NCBI RefSeq assembly: GCF_002950945.1
Contig: NZ_CP012673.1
Coordinates: 2,356,001-2,420,000 of the forward strand
Length of the DNA: 64,000 nucleotides
Source: Sorangium cellulosum
Lineage (GTDB): Bacteria > Myxococcota_A > Polyangia > Polyangiales > Polyangiaceae
Direction: 5' to 3'
Under the pieces are notes generated by a model. It was not told the DNA's origin and ran no database searches. It saw only the letters and a list, made by a program, of their open reading frames with translations. The translations under genes and the position numbers were made by a program. Within the stretch, counting starts at the first letter, position 1; every line of letters begins with the position of its first letter. This document shows, in pieces, positions 8,897-17,940 of the stretch.

Positions 8897-9211
8897 TCAG
8901 AAGCGGATGATCAGCTCGTGAACGCGCCGCCCCTCGGTCTGTCCCTCGGTGGCGCCGCCCGTCTCGTCCGCGGGCGCGGCCTCGTCCGCGGGCGCCTTCT
9001 CGGCGGCCGCCGGCTCGTCCTTCGTACACTCGTACTTCACGCGCCACTCGGTCTTCTGCATCGTGCTGGTGCTCAGCTGCTTCCGCTTCCGCGGGCCGAA
9101 GATGTCCTTCTCGCGGCGCTCCTCGGTGCTCGAGGTGGACTCCTCACCAACGACGGCCTCGCCCTCCTCGACGATCTCGAACCGATCAGGGCCGCCGCAG
9201 GTCGTGGCCAT
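8897..9211 (-). CDS. Small hypothetical acidic protein
   Basis: A 104-residue protein from ATG 9211. The sequence is rich in Glu, Lys, Ser and Thr in the middle (TSSTEERREKDIFGPRKRK) and ends with an Ala/Asp/Glu-rich tail before the stop. This amino-acid balance differs from the Arg/Pro-rich frames around it and suggests real coding. The start is uncertain because the frame is open further upstream, and no signal peptide is seen with this start. I do not recognise the family. Confidence 0.4.
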   Translation of the reverse strand: MATTCGGPDRFEIVEEGEAVVGEESTSSTEERREKDIFGPRKRKQLSTSTMQKTEWRVKYECTKDEPAAAEKAPADEAAPADETGGATEGQTEGRRVHELIIRF

Positions 9212-9707
9212 CGTGGCGCGGCCGCCGCCACGGCCGCGCCCGCACGTCCACAGGCCCCGCGGCGCCACGAGCCCAGTCGCTCGTGATGACTCGCCTCGAG
9301 AGCGCTCCGGCAACGGCAGCCTGGGACGACCGGGCGCCCCGTCGGGTGGCATGTAAAATTCTGCCGTCACTGTGCAAATGCTCCGGCGGCGCGGCGGCGC
9401 GGCCCTGCGCGCCCCGGAGCAGCGCGCCATCAACAGCTGCTGCTGGGGCAGCAGCGCGCCCTCCGGCGGCCATCACCCCCCGCGCGAGGCCATCCGGCAT
9501 GGGAGTTGCTGAGCTCAGGCGGTCGACACGGCACAAGGAGCCGGCGCGACTTCCGCTCTCCCGGAGCTCACGCCAGCCTGTTCGCGCTCGCCCCGCCGGC
9601 TCGGTCGGGCGGGCCGCCGCGGCGCTGCGCTGGAGAACAGCGCGCGCTCCGCGCCGTGCCCCGAGGTCCCACTGCGCACGTTCATCGACAAGAACCGCTT
9701 TCTCCTG
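9212..9707. other. Intergenic region, very GC-rich
   Basis: About 500 bp without a convincing gene, between the divergent hypothetical gene and the MFS gene. It contains runs of GGC/GCC triplets. Its last 36 bp or more may be the true 5' end of the MFS gene (see that entry). Confidence 0.4.
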
Positions 9708-10880
9708 GTGTTCGCGGCGCTGTCCTCGGTCATGGGCCTCAGCGTCGGCGTGGCCAAGGTGACCACCACGCTGTACGCGCTGGATCTCGGCGCCGACGAG
9801 GCGATGCTCGGGCTGATCTCCGGATCGCAGAGCGTCGGGGTGCTGATGATGAGCATCCCTATCGGGCTCCTCGTCGAGCGCTTCGGCCCCTCGCGGCTCT
9901 TCGTGCTGGGCAGCCTCGTGGCCGGCGCCGTCTATGCCGCGTTGCCGTCGGTCCCGTCGCCGGTGTTCCTGCTGGCCTGCACGACCGCGATCAGCTTCTT
10001 CATGCCGATGCGCTTCGTCTCGCTGAGCACCGTGTTCATGCAGCAGCTCGAGACGGTGGGCGAGGGGAAGGCCGGCTGGTACCGCGGAACGCACATGGCC
10101 GGCATGTTCCTCATCGGCCCCGTGCTCGCGGCGAGCCTCACCCGGTCTCTCGGCTTCCCCGGCACCTACCGGCTCATCGCGCTCACGTTCCTGCTCACGG
10201 TCGCCCTCTCTCCGCTCGTCCTCGGCCGCTACGCGACGCGGGCCGCCCCCGCGCGCTCGCTCCGCCTCGCGAACGTGCGCTCCGAGCTCGCCCTGCTCGC
10301 GCACGACGTCGAGCTCCGCAGCGTCTGTGTGATCGAGTTCGCCGCCCAGTCGGTCAACTCGTTCTTCATGTTCTTCATCATCCCGATCGGCATGCTCGTC
10401 GCCGGCGTGACGGCCGCCGACGCCTCGGGGCTGCTCGCCTGGCAGGGCATCACCTTCATCTTCGCGCTGTTCACGATGGGCGACCTGGTGAGCCGGGTGG
10501 GGCACGAGCGCGTCTACCTCGGCAGCTTCGCCCTGACCGCCGGCGCGCTCCTAGTCCTCGGCCTCTCGCGCGACCTCTGGCCGCTGCGCGCCGGCGGCCT
10601 GCTCCTCGGCCTCGGCCTCGGCCTGCTCCAGATCGCGAACCTCACCCGCATCGCCCGGATCGGCGCGCGTGTGGGGCGGGGGAAGGTGGCCGGCCTGCAC
10701 GCGCTGGTGGGGCCGTCCGGCGGGCTGTTCGGCAGCACCGTGGGCGGCCTCGTGGGGCGGAGCTTCGGCCTCCAGACCATGTTCCTGTTCCTGTCCGCGC
10801 TCTTCGGCCTGCTCCTCGTGATGGCGCGCAGGGTGCCCAGCGTGGTGGCGTCGGTGCGCGAGCCCGCGCCCGCCGAGTAG
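9708..10880 (+). CDS. MFS transporter
   Basis: A 390-residue, 12-helix-type major facilitator protein of the inner membrane. Visible landmarks are the loop 2-3 motif GLLVERFGPSRLFVLG between helices 2 and 3, and a second-half counterpart DLVSRVGHERVYLGS. The listed start is GTG 9708. The frame stays open upstream and encodes VPLRTFIDKNRFLL directly before it, which looks like a native cytoplasmic N-terminus, so translation may begin earlier at a non-ATG codon (for example CTG 9672). It is the first gene of a three-gene set with a flavin monooxygenase and a sulfonate-type binding protein, so the cargo may be an organosulfur compound or its product; that is inference. Confidence 0.8.
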   Translation: MFAALSSVMGLSVGVAKVTTTLYALDLGADEAMLGLISGSQSVGVLMMSIPIGLLVERFGPSRLFVLGSLVAGAVYAALPSVPSPVFLLACTTAISFFMPMRFVSLSTVFMQQLETVGEGKAGWYRGTHMAGMFLIGPVLAASLTRSLGFPGTYRLIALTFLLTVALSPLVLGRYATRAAPARSLRLANVRSELALLAHDVELRSVCVIEFAAQSVNSFFMFFIIPIGMLVAGVTAADASGLLAWQGITFIFALFTMGDLVSRVGHERVYLGSFALTAGALLVLGLSRDLWPLRAGGLLLGLGLGLLQIANLTRIARIGARVGRGKVAGLHALVGPSGGLFGSTVGGLVGRSFGLQTMFLFLSALFGLLLVMARRVPSVVASVREPAPAE

Positions 10881-10947
10881 GGGAGAGGGCCCCGCAAGCA
10901 GCCAGAGCGCGTCCCGATGCGTCGATGTACGTGAGGAGTTCAGAACG

Positions 10948-12159
10948 ATGAGCCACAAAAAGCGCCAGATGAAGCTGGGAGCGTTCCTGATGGCCACGGG
11001 CCACCACGTGGCCGCCTGGCGCCACCCGGCAGCGCAGGCCGACGCCGGCCTCAATTTCAAGCATTACAAGCAGATCGTCCAGGCCGCCGAGCGCGCGAAG
11101 TTCGACATGATGTTCCTGGCCGACAGCGCGGCCGTGTGGGACCGATCGCTCGAGTCGCTCAGCCGCTCGAGCGTCGTGCACTTCGAGCCGATCACCCTCC
11201 TGTCGGCGCTCGCCGCCGTCACCGAGCGGATCGGCCTCGTGGCCACGGTCACGACCACGTACAACGAGCCCTTCCACGTCGCGCGGAAGTTCGCCTCGCT
11301 CGATTACCTGAGCGGCGGGCGCGCCGGGTGGAACCTCGTCACCTCCGCGAACGCGGCCGAGGCGCTGAACTTCAGCCGCGACCACCACCTGGAGCACGCG
11401 CTGCGCTACCGGCGCGCGCGGGAGTTCGCCGAGGTGGTCACCTCGCTGTGGGACAGCTGGGACGACGACGTGTTCGTGCGCAGCAAGGAGTCCGGCGTGT
11501 TCTTCGTGCCGGACAGGCTGCACGTGCCGGATCACCGGGGCGAGCACTTCGTGGTGCGAGGCCCGCTGAACGTGGTCCGCCCGCCGCAAGGATACCCGGT
11601 GATGGTGCAGGCGGGATCGTCCGAGCCCGGCCAGGAGCTCGCGGCCGAGACGGCGGAGGTGATCTTCACCGCGCAGCAGACGCTGGACGACGCGCAGGTG
11701 TTCTACAGGAGCGTGAAGGGGCGCCTGGACCGGTACGGGCGCTCGCCGGATCACCTCAAGATCATGCCGGGCATCTTCCCGGTGGTGGGCCGGACCGAGC
11801 AGGAGGCCCAGGACAGATACGCGCGGATCGCCGGGGCGCGCGGGCACTGGCAGCTCGTCGGCACGCCCGAGCGCATCGCCGACCAGCTGGAGCAGTGGTT
11901 CGTCGAGGGCGCGGCCGACGGCTTCAACGTCATGCCGCCGCACCTGCCCGGCGGGCTGACCGACTTCATCGATCTGGTGATCCCGGAGCTCCGCCGCCGG
12001 GGTCTCTTCCGCGCCGAGTACGAGGGGCGGACCCTGCGCGAGAACCTGGGTCTGCCTCGCCCCGCCAACAAGCTCCGCACCGGCGAGCGGCAAAGGCCCG
12101 GCAAGGCCGAGCCGGCCGCAGCCGCGTCCGCCCCCCTCCGACCGGCGGCCTCGGCCTGA
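10948..12159 (+). CDS. NtaA/SnaA/DszA-type FMN-dependent monooxygenase, apparently with an internal deletion
   Basis: A 403-residue flavin-dependent monooxygenase of the luciferase-like class, whose members use FMNH2 and O2 to oxidise nitrilotriacetate, dibenzothiophene sulfone, alkanesulfonates and similar compounds. Recognised segments include MKLGAFLMATGHHVAAWRHP at the N-terminus, GRAGWNLVTSANAAEALNF, PVMVQAGSSEPGQELAAE and ADGFNVMPPHLPGGL near the C-terminus. Around residue 292 the chain passes directly from EQEAQDRYARI to AGARGHWQLVGTP. From family knowledge, roughly 50-60 residues usually lie between these segments. The gap is in frame, so activity may be retained or lost. Followed at 40 bp by a substrate-binding lipoprotein gene. 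Confidence 0.85.
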   Translation: MSHKKRQMKLGAFLMATGHHVAAWRHPAAQADAGLNFKHYKQIVQAAERAKFDMMFLADSAAVWDRSLESLSRSSVVHFEPITLLSALAAVTERIGLVATVTTTYNEPFHVARKFASLDYLSGGRAGWNLVTSANAAEALNFSRDHHLEHALRYRRAREFAEVVTSLWDSWDDDVFVRSKESGVFFVPDRLHVPDHRGEHFVVRGPLNVVRPPQGYPVMVQAGSSEPGQELAAETAEVIFTAQQTLDDAQVFYRSVKGRLDRYGRSPDHLKIMPGIFPVVGRTEQEAQDRYARIAGARGHWQLVGTPERIADQLEQWFVEGAADGFNVMPPHLPGGLTDFIDLVIPELRRRGLFRAEYEGRTLRENLGLPRPANKLRTGERQRPGKAEPAAAASAPLRPAASA

Positions 12160-12199
12160 GGCCATGGCCGCCGGACGGCGCACACAGAGGCCCTGAACC

Positions 12200-13267
12200 A
12201 TGCGCGACCCCCACACGACGACTCCCTTCCTCATCACCCGCCGCCTGTTCGTCGCGGCGCTCTCCGCCGCGCTGTCGCTCGCGGCGTGCTCGAAGGCCGA
12301 GCCGGGCGGCGGCGAGGGCAAGGGCGACAGGGCCGCCGGCGACTACGAGGTGCTGGAGCTGCGGTACCAGGGGTTCGCCGGCGTCGTCTCGGTGCCCGAG
12401 CTGGCGGAGGACCTCGGCTACCTCGCGCCGATCAAGCTGAGCTACGTGGGCAACACCATCAGCGGCCCGCAGGACATCCAGACCGTGGTCACGGGCGACA
12501 CCGACTTCGGACAGGCGTTCAACGGCGCCGTGATCAAGCTGATCGCCGCGGGGGCGCCGCTCCGGGCGGTGGTGGGCGGCTACGGGGTCGACAAGGAGCG
12601 GTGGAGCGGGTTCTACGTGACCGAGGACAGCCCGATCAAGGCACCTCGGGATCTGCTCGGCAAGAAGGTCGCCATGAACACGCTGGGCGCGCACCACGAG
12701 TCCATGCTGAAGGAGTACCTGTCGCGGCAGGGGTTCACGAGCGCCGAGATCGCGCAGGTCACGCTGGTGGTGCTGCCGCCGGTGAGCGCGGAGCAGGCGC
12801 TCCGGCAGAAGCAGGTGGACGTCGCGGTGCTCGGCGACATCCTGCGGGACAAGGCGCTCGAGCGCGGCGGGATCCGGGCGCTGTTCTCGGATTACGAGCT
12901 GTTCGGGGAGTTCACCGCCGGCAGCTACGTGCTGACGAAGCGCTTCATCGAGCAGAACCCGAACAGCGCGCGCAAGTTCGTCGAGGGCGCCGCGCGTGCG
13001 ATCGAGTGGGCCCGGAGCACCCCGCGCGACGAGGTGATCGCGCGCTTCAAGGCCCTCGTCGAGCGGCGGGGGCGCAACGAGGACGTGTCGGTGCTGAAGT
13101 ACTGGCACAGCATGGGCGTCGCCGGCAAAGGGGGGCTCCTGTCGTCGAAGGAGTACCAGATCTGGATCGACTGGCTGGTGAAGGACGGCGAGCTCAAGGA
13201 AGGCCAGATCAAGGCCGAGGCGCTGTACACGAACCACCTCAACCCGTTCGCCACGCCGGTCCAGTGA
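12200..13267 (+). CDS. ABC transporter substrate-binding lipoprotein (nitrate/sulfonate/taurine type)
   Basis: A 355-residue exported protein. The N-terminus has an Arg-rich start and a lipobox ending LSLAAC, with the lipidated Cys at residue 30, so it is membrane-anchored. The mature chain has the NMT1/SsuA-like fold signature: YVGNTISGPQDIQTVVTGDTD, DLLGKKVAMNTLG and VSAEQALRQKQVDVAVLG. It would deliver an organosulfur or related anion to an ABC importer. No permease or ATPase gene of that kind is adjacent, so it must work with components encoded elsewhere. Its place behind the flavin monooxygenase suggests uptake of the monooxygenase substrate. Confidence 0.85.
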   Translation: MRDPHTTTPFLITRRLFVAALSAALSLAACSKAEPGGGEGKGDRAAGDYEVLELRYQGFAGVVSVPELAEDLGYLAPIKLSYVGNTISGPQDIQTVVTGDTDFGQAFNGAVIKLIAAGAPLRAVVGGYGVDKERWSGFYVTEDSPIKAPRDLLGKKVAMNTLGAHHESMLKEYLSRQGFTSAEIAQVTLVVLPPVSAEQALRQKQVDVAVLGDILRDKALERGGIRALFSDYELFGEFTAGSYVLTKRFIEQNPNSARKFVEGAARAIEWARSTPRDEVIARFKALVERRGRNEDVSVLKYWHSMGVAGKGGLLSSKEYQIWIDWLVKDGELKEGQIKAEALYTNHLNPFATPVQ

Positions 13268-13273
13268 CAGGGC

Positions 13274-13290
13274 CGCCCCCGCGCGGGGCG
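13274..13290. terminator. GC-rich hairpin between convergent genes
   Basis: CGCCCC-CGCGC-GGGGCG gives a perfect 6-bp stem just after the binding-protein stop, in the gap to the convergent gene ending at 13354. There is no T-tract. The terminator role is inferred from position only. Confidence 0.25.
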
Positions 13291-13353
13291 ACCGACTCGC
13301 CCTCGGCGGAGCATCTCCCGGGGCCCATGGCATCCTGACGCGGGGTCAGGGGC

Positions 13354-13992
13354 TCAGCTTTCGTCATTCGCGCCGCGGCGGCGCCTCCGGAGCCAACCCT
13401 TCGTCGTGACGGCCGTCGCGGCGAGGAGCAGGCCCACGATCCCGGCGACCGCCAGCGGCCGCTGTCCGGGATCGGCCGCGGTACGATCGGCCCGGTACCG
13501 CCTGGCGGTTCGCGTGAACTCGAAGTGAGCGGTCTTCCCCGCACGGGTGAGCTCCAGAATCCCGATGTGCTGCGGATCGTGATCGAAGAACACGTCGTAG
13601 ACGATGTCCACGGCACGTGCCTCTGCCGGACAGCGCCCGACGAAGCGGAGCTCCGCCCTGATCTCGGTGTCCTCGACGTTGCCGGCCCCGCGCCGCTCGA
13701 TCGGACAGGGCGTGCCATCCGCCTCGATGTGGATGCGAGCCAGGAAGTACGCGAACAGGAGATCCTCGCCGGCTCTGATCTCGCCGACCGTTGCGGCGCG
13801 GTGGCTCGGGAGCGCCAGCGCCTCGGCAAGATCGGAGGCGGGGATCTGGAGCGTGTAGGCGACCTCGCCGGACGGCTCGATCGTCGCACGCGACTGGGTC
13901 ATGGTCGCAAAATGGCCGAACACGCGCGGAGAGAGGAAGACCACGGCGCATGCGGACAGGAGGAGCAGGACGGAGCGAGGCATCGGCCGCAA
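13354..13992 (-). CDS. Hypothetical exported protein with C-terminal membrane anchor
   Basis: A 212-residue protein of unknown function. It starts with a signal peptide (SVLLLLSACAVVFLSPRVFG), continues with an extracytoplasmic domain of about 130 residues, and ends with one membrane helix (LAVAGIVGLLLAATAVTT) followed by RRRR, which gives an N-out/C-in anchor. The layout resembles the extracytoplasmic part of HupE/UreJ-like proteins, but without their multi-helix domain; this likeness is weak. It lies 27 bp downstream of the multidomain metallophosphoesterase gene on the same strand and may be cotranscribed with the gene that precedes it. Confidence 0.6.
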   Translation of the reverse strand: MRPMPRSVLLLLSACAVVFLSPRVFGHFATMTQSRATIEPSGEVAYTLQIPASDLAEALALPSHRAATVGEIRAGEDLLFAYFLARIHIEADGTPCPIERRGAGNVEDTEIRAELRFVGRCPAEARAVDIVYDVFFDHDPQHIGILELTRAGKTAHFEFTRTARRYRADRTAADPGQRPLAVAGIVGLLLAATAVTTKGWLRRRRRGANDES

Positions 13993-14019
13993 AGATCCTT
14001 TCTTTCTTCCGATCGACGG

Positions 14020-16683
14020 CTAGGGCGCCGTCGTGAACGTCCTCGGGCTCGTCGTGCTCACGGCCTGGCAGTCCTGCGCGGCCGCGTACCACTCGTAGGT
14101 CGTGTTGCTCAGGAGCCCCGGCCACTGGATGGAGGCCGTGCCGCCCGTGGAGACATCGTTGGCTGTCCCGAGGTTGACCCACGGCCCGGACGGCGTACCC
14201 GCCATGTCATAGGAGATCGTGAACTGGCTGTCCGCGTCGGTCTCGAACGTGCCGAATTTGGTCGAGTACGTGTACACGCTGATGGTGTCGTTCGCCGGCG
14301 AGAACTTCATGTAGCGCAGCCAGCCGTTGCCGCCGTTGGGGCGGCCCTGGTAATCGGACAGCAGCGTGTGGATGGTGTTGCCGTCGAACGTGTCCACCCT
14401 CCGGCCCTCGCCGGCGATATGCCCGCATACCAGCATGAACAGGTTGGGGTTGTCCTTCAGCGCGTCGTAGATGGCCTGTCCCTGGGCGCCGAACGAGGCG
14501 GGGTTGCCGGTGCCAACGATGTAGTGGCTCTCCACGATGGCCCGGTGATCCGGGTACGCCTTCAGGAGGCCGTCGGCCCAGTCGAGCACGGCCGCGTCGG
14601 GGGTCGTGTCGTACTCGAGCGAGATCACGAGGAAGTCCATGCCGCCGCCCGTGAAGAACCCGTAGTTGTTGTCGTTGTCCGAGCCGTAGTGCCCCCCGTA
14701 ATACTCCCTGCCCTCGAAGCGCGAGACGCCGAAGTAGGTGTTGAACAGCGCCGTCCCGCTCGTGTTCCCGTTCGGGGACTGGTCGTGGTTGCCGACCGCC
14801 GGGCAATAGGGCACGCCGTCGGGGTATCCGGGGAACGCGTCTTCCAGCGTGCTCATCGCCGCGTCGGCGTTCGTCCACTGAGCGACCGTCGATGAGTCGA
14901 CCATGTCGCCGAGGTGAACGACATAGCGGATGTTGAGCGCATCCCGGTTGTCGACGATCCACTGCGTCTGTTCGTGGTAGGTGGCCGGGAAGCTGGCGGA
15001 GTAGTACTGGGTGTCTGGCAGGAGCACCACCGTGAAGTCCTCGGACCCGGCGTGCTGCCTTCCGTAGAACGTCACGTCGTGAGACGTCGAGTCTGGATCG
15101 GCGACCGTGGCGCTCAGGGTGGCCGTCGTGGACACGTTGACGGCGCCGCTCGACGGGCTCGTGAGGCTCGGCTGCGGGGGAGCGGCGGGCGCGAAGGGCG
15201 TGCCGGGGCTCACCCAGGCGCCGCCGACGAGCGTGCCGGCCTCGTTCGTGCCAGCGCTGTCGGCGGCCGTGGTCCCCACGCCTTCGTTCAGGCTCCATCG
15301 GCCCACGAGCCCCGTGGCCGAGGTGATCTCGACCCCCATGCCGCTCTGGATCTGCGCCTGCGTCCGGGCGTGGTTCCACACGCGCGCCTCGTCGATCACG
15401 CCGTCGAAGGAGCCTGCCGGAGCGCCCGCGGAGTTCATCGCCGTCCCGAGCGCGAAATGCTGGATGCTGTCGTGACGGGGGGTTTGCCCGGCCGAGGCGG
15501 TCGCCTCGAGCACCCCGTTCCGGTAGATCGCCCAGCTCGTGCCGTCGTAGGTGACCGCGGCGTGAACCCAGACGTTGTTCGGGATGGGCGTCACGCCGGC
15601 CACCGGGTGGTTCGCTCCGGTGGCAAGATCCTCGAAATCTGCGGCGAGCACGCTGTCCGAGCTCCGGATCCCGAAGAAATAGTTGCAGTCGACGTTGCTC
15701 CCGTCGGATTCTCCCCTTCCTTTCGTGATCAGCGGGATCCCGGTGACGCCGCCGGAGCCCGAGCCCGCCGATTGGCCCGCCCCGGTCCGCTTCACCCACG
15801 CTTCCAGCGTGAACTGCGAGAGGCCGAGGCCGGGCGCGACGCCCATGGTCACGTGGTCGTCGACGCCGTCGAGATCGAGCGCCGTGCCGCTCACGAGGGG
15901 GCAGGTCGGGCTGGACGGCGGGAGATAGGTGATCGTGAGCTTCGGCCGGTTCGCTACGGTCGCGTGCTCCGATGAGGCGAAGTGGATGGCATCGCCGTTC
16001 GCCGGATGCGCAACGACGACGCCGTGGTTCGTGGCCCCGTTGACCCAGGACTGGACGAGCGCGATGCCCGCCGCGTTCAGCGTGACCGTGCGGAAGCCGG
16101 TGCCGCCCGTGATCGTGCCCACGAGGCGTCCGCGATCGGTCGAGGCTGTCGCTCCCGGAGCGCCCCACGCCGTGGTGGAGGTCGCGCTGTTCCAGGTGGC
16201 CTGGGACTCGTTCCAGCTCCGCTTGACCTCGACCACGTTGAAGGCCTGCGGGCTGCCGTTGACCACCTGGAAGGTCATGCTCGCCGACTGGACGATGCTC
16301 CCTGCGGGGATGCCCGTCACCGTCCACCGGAGCAGGCAGGACTCGTCGAGCCCCCCGCTCTCATCCCCGTCGATCTCGCACGTCGTCGCAGCGCCGTAGT
16401 TCGTGGTGGGGTTTGCCTGGTTGATCGTCGCGTCGGTGTTGCCCGTATAGGAGCCGGAAGGGAGCGCGCCGTTCTGAAACGATACGGTGACGGTGTCGAG
16501 CGCCAGGGATGACTCCTCGGTCGTCTCGTCGGTCTCCGATTCGAAGGTGCAGGCGCCCACGAGCGCGAGCGCTGCGAGGGTGATGCCCGGAGTGCCCATG
16601 GATCTCCGGGGCCCATGGCTGTCCTTCGGCCTCGCCTCTCGATCTCGGGCGTCTGCGGCAGCATGTGTGTCGAGCGGTTGCAT
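14020..16683 (-). CDS. Secreted multidomain lipoprotein: DNRLRE + LamG + metallophosphoesterase + FN3-like
   Basis: An 887-residue exported protein. ATG 16683 was chosen because AAGGAG lies about 8 bases upstream. The lipobox ALVGAC places the lipidated Cys at residue 45. Next come a DNRLRE-type jelly-roll domain (about 60-235, with SWNESQATWNSATS), a LamG/concanavalin-like domain (about 255-450, LDLDGVDDHVTMG to DGVIDEARVWN), a short linker and a calcineurin-like phosphoesterase (about 520-770). The metal-binding motifs LLPDTQYY, HLGDMVD, GNHDQ, ESHYIVG and CGHIAG are intact. The C-terminus is FN3-like (NTTYEWYAAAQD). It probably hydrolyses phosphoesters outside the cell while bound to a polymer; the substrate is unknown. 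Confidence 0.85.
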   Translation of the reverse strand: MQPLDTHAAADARDREARPKDSHGPRRSMGTPGITLAALALVGACTFESETDETTEESSLALDTVTVSFQNGALPSGSYTGNTDATINQANPTTNYGAATTCEIDGDESGGLDESCLLRWTVTGIPAGSIVQSASMTFQVVNGSPQAFNVVEVKRSWNESQATWNSATSTTAWGAPGATASTDRGRLVGTITGGTGFRTVTLNAAGIALVQSWVNGATNHGVVVAHPANGDAIHFASSEHATVANRPKLTITYLPPSSPTCPLVSGTALDLDGVDDHVTMGVAPGLGLSQFTLEAWVKRTGAGQSAGSGSGGVTGIPLITKGRGESDGSNVDCNYFFGIRSSDSVLAADFEDLATGANHPVAGVTPIPNNVWVHAAVTYDGTSWAIYRNGVLEATASAGQTPRHDSIQHFALGTAMNSAGAPAGSFDGVIDEARVWNHARTQAQIQSGMGVEITSATGLVGRWSLNEGVGTTAADSAGTNEAGTLVGGAWVSPGTPFAPAAPPQPSLTSPSSGAVNVSTTATLSATVADPDSTSHDVTFYGRQHAGSEDFTVVLLPDTQYYSASFPATYHEQTQWIVDNRDALNIRYVVHLGDMVDSSTVAQWTNADAAMSTLEDAFPGYPDGVPYCPAVGNHDQSPNGNTSGTALFNTYFGVSRFEGREYYGGHYGSDNDNNYGFFTGGGMDFLVISLEYDTTPDAAVLDWADGLLKAYPDHRAIVESHYIVGTGNPASFGAQGQAIYDALKDNPNLFMLVCGHIAGEGRRVDTFDGNTIHTLLSDYQGRPNGGNGWLRYMKFSPANDTISVYTYSTKFGTFETDADSQFTISYDMAGTPSGPWVNLGTANDVSTGGTASIQWPGLLSNTTYEWYAAAQDCQAVSTTSPRTFTTAP

Positions 16684-17487
16684 GAACGTGCTCCTTGTTG
16701 GACGGATTGCCAGAGCCGTTCGAAACGCGCGACGAACGTTCCGAAACTGGAACTCAGGCAGGACCTCACGGCTGGAGGCTGCTTGGCACATGGAGGATCT
16801 CGCGCGTGCCGGCGACGGGCTACACACGAGCTTCTCGGATCGGCGTCTCCATGCGACGGGGCTCGTGGCTGCGCAGCTCACTCGGATGAGCTCCGCGGCG
16901 GGCACTATAGGAGCGGGCCCCTTCGCCGCGATGAAACATCTTCAGAACGTTTGTGTTGCGGTTTGTTTGCAATGAACGGCCACGTCCCCGGTCGTCCTCC
17001 GCGCCGTCCTGTCGCGAGGGGTCTTCGGATCCACCGTGCTTCGCGGCGAGGAGCAGACGCGCAGGATGCCGTGAGCGGAGAGCGGCCCCCTCGGACGCTC
17101 CGATGGGCTCGCTCGGCCCGCTGCCCAGGCGAGCCGCGCTCCTGACGGATCTCGTAGCGACGGAACGAACGATGCCTACACGGTTCACGCACCCCGTACA
17201 CGGGCGCATCCAGCGGGGTGCAGGCGGAGAGCTGTAAAGACACAATGTTTACGAGGACATCGACCCTCGTTCGTCCGCCACCGTGTTGCTTGCGTCTGCC
17301 CCTGTTGAACGAGTCGCAGCAGGTGTGGCGTGCAAGCGGCCCCTTCGATACATGGTCTCGCGCGAACGCCGCTCCTTTTCTCCTTGTGGCGACAGAGATC
17401 GTCGCGAGACGCTCCGACAAGAGCCAGTGAACGACCCCATCCTCTTCTTTCGCTCCGAACAGCAAACCACCGTGACCGCGGCGTGGC
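16684..17487. other. Non-coding stretch upstream of the metallophosphoesterase gene
   Basis: About 800 bp with lower G+C than its surroundings and no convincing gene on either strand. The minus-strand frame covering 16905-17465 lacks any motif or sensible composition. The segment contains the AAGGAG ribosome binding site of the minus-strand gene at its left edge. Its right end may once have held the 5' part of the truncated gene ending at 17931. Confidence 0.45.
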
Positions 17488-17931
17488 CTTTATCGCCGCC
17501 GCTCGAGGTCCTGGCCCTCCGTCTTCGCGCATTACATCTACAACGAGGGGAACCTCGGCGGCATCCCGTCGATCCACTTCGCGCGGTGGTCCATCATCGA
17601 GGACGGGAAGCGGCTCCTGTTCTTCAGCAACTTCGACGGGAGCTGGGAGAGCTACCTCGGCGATTTCATCGACAAGGCGCACACGGGCCTGACCGCCGTG
17701 TGGAGCAACACGGCGCAGTTCCCGCCCGCGCGCTGGCTCATCGAGGAGGGCGCGACGAACGCCGACGCGTTCAAGCGGTGGACCCGCAACCACCAGGTCC
17801 GGACAAACGTCTGGTACAGCGCGTATCCGACCGTGACGCTCCAGAACGTCACCAACAACCATCTCATCCGCGAGGGGCTCAACGGGGACATGAGCGTCGC
17901 GGATACGCTGAAGTGGCTGTCGCTCCTCTAG
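17488..17931 (+). pseudogene. 5'-truncated remnant of a peroxidase-associated protein
   Basis: From about 17521 the plus frame reads VFAHYIYNEGNLGGIPSIHF and later SNFDGSWESYLGDFIDKA, WSNTAQFPPARWLIEEGA, HQVRTNVWYSAYP, and ends LKWLSLL at the stop TAG. This is a coherent C-terminal half of a family often encoded beside Dyp-type peroxidases (recalled, not searched). A TGA at 17473 in the same frame and the lack of a start codon before the conserved region indicate that the 5' half is missing. The first in-frame GTG is at 17698, in the middle of the domain. It lies 9 bp upstream of the Dyp gene. Confidence 0.6.
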
Positions 17932-17940
17932 AGGTGAGCA

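Noticed and set aside
16905..17465. Minus-strand gene upstream of the metallophosphoesterase
   Set aside because: No domain, no ribosome site and irregular composition; overlaps likely promoter DNA.
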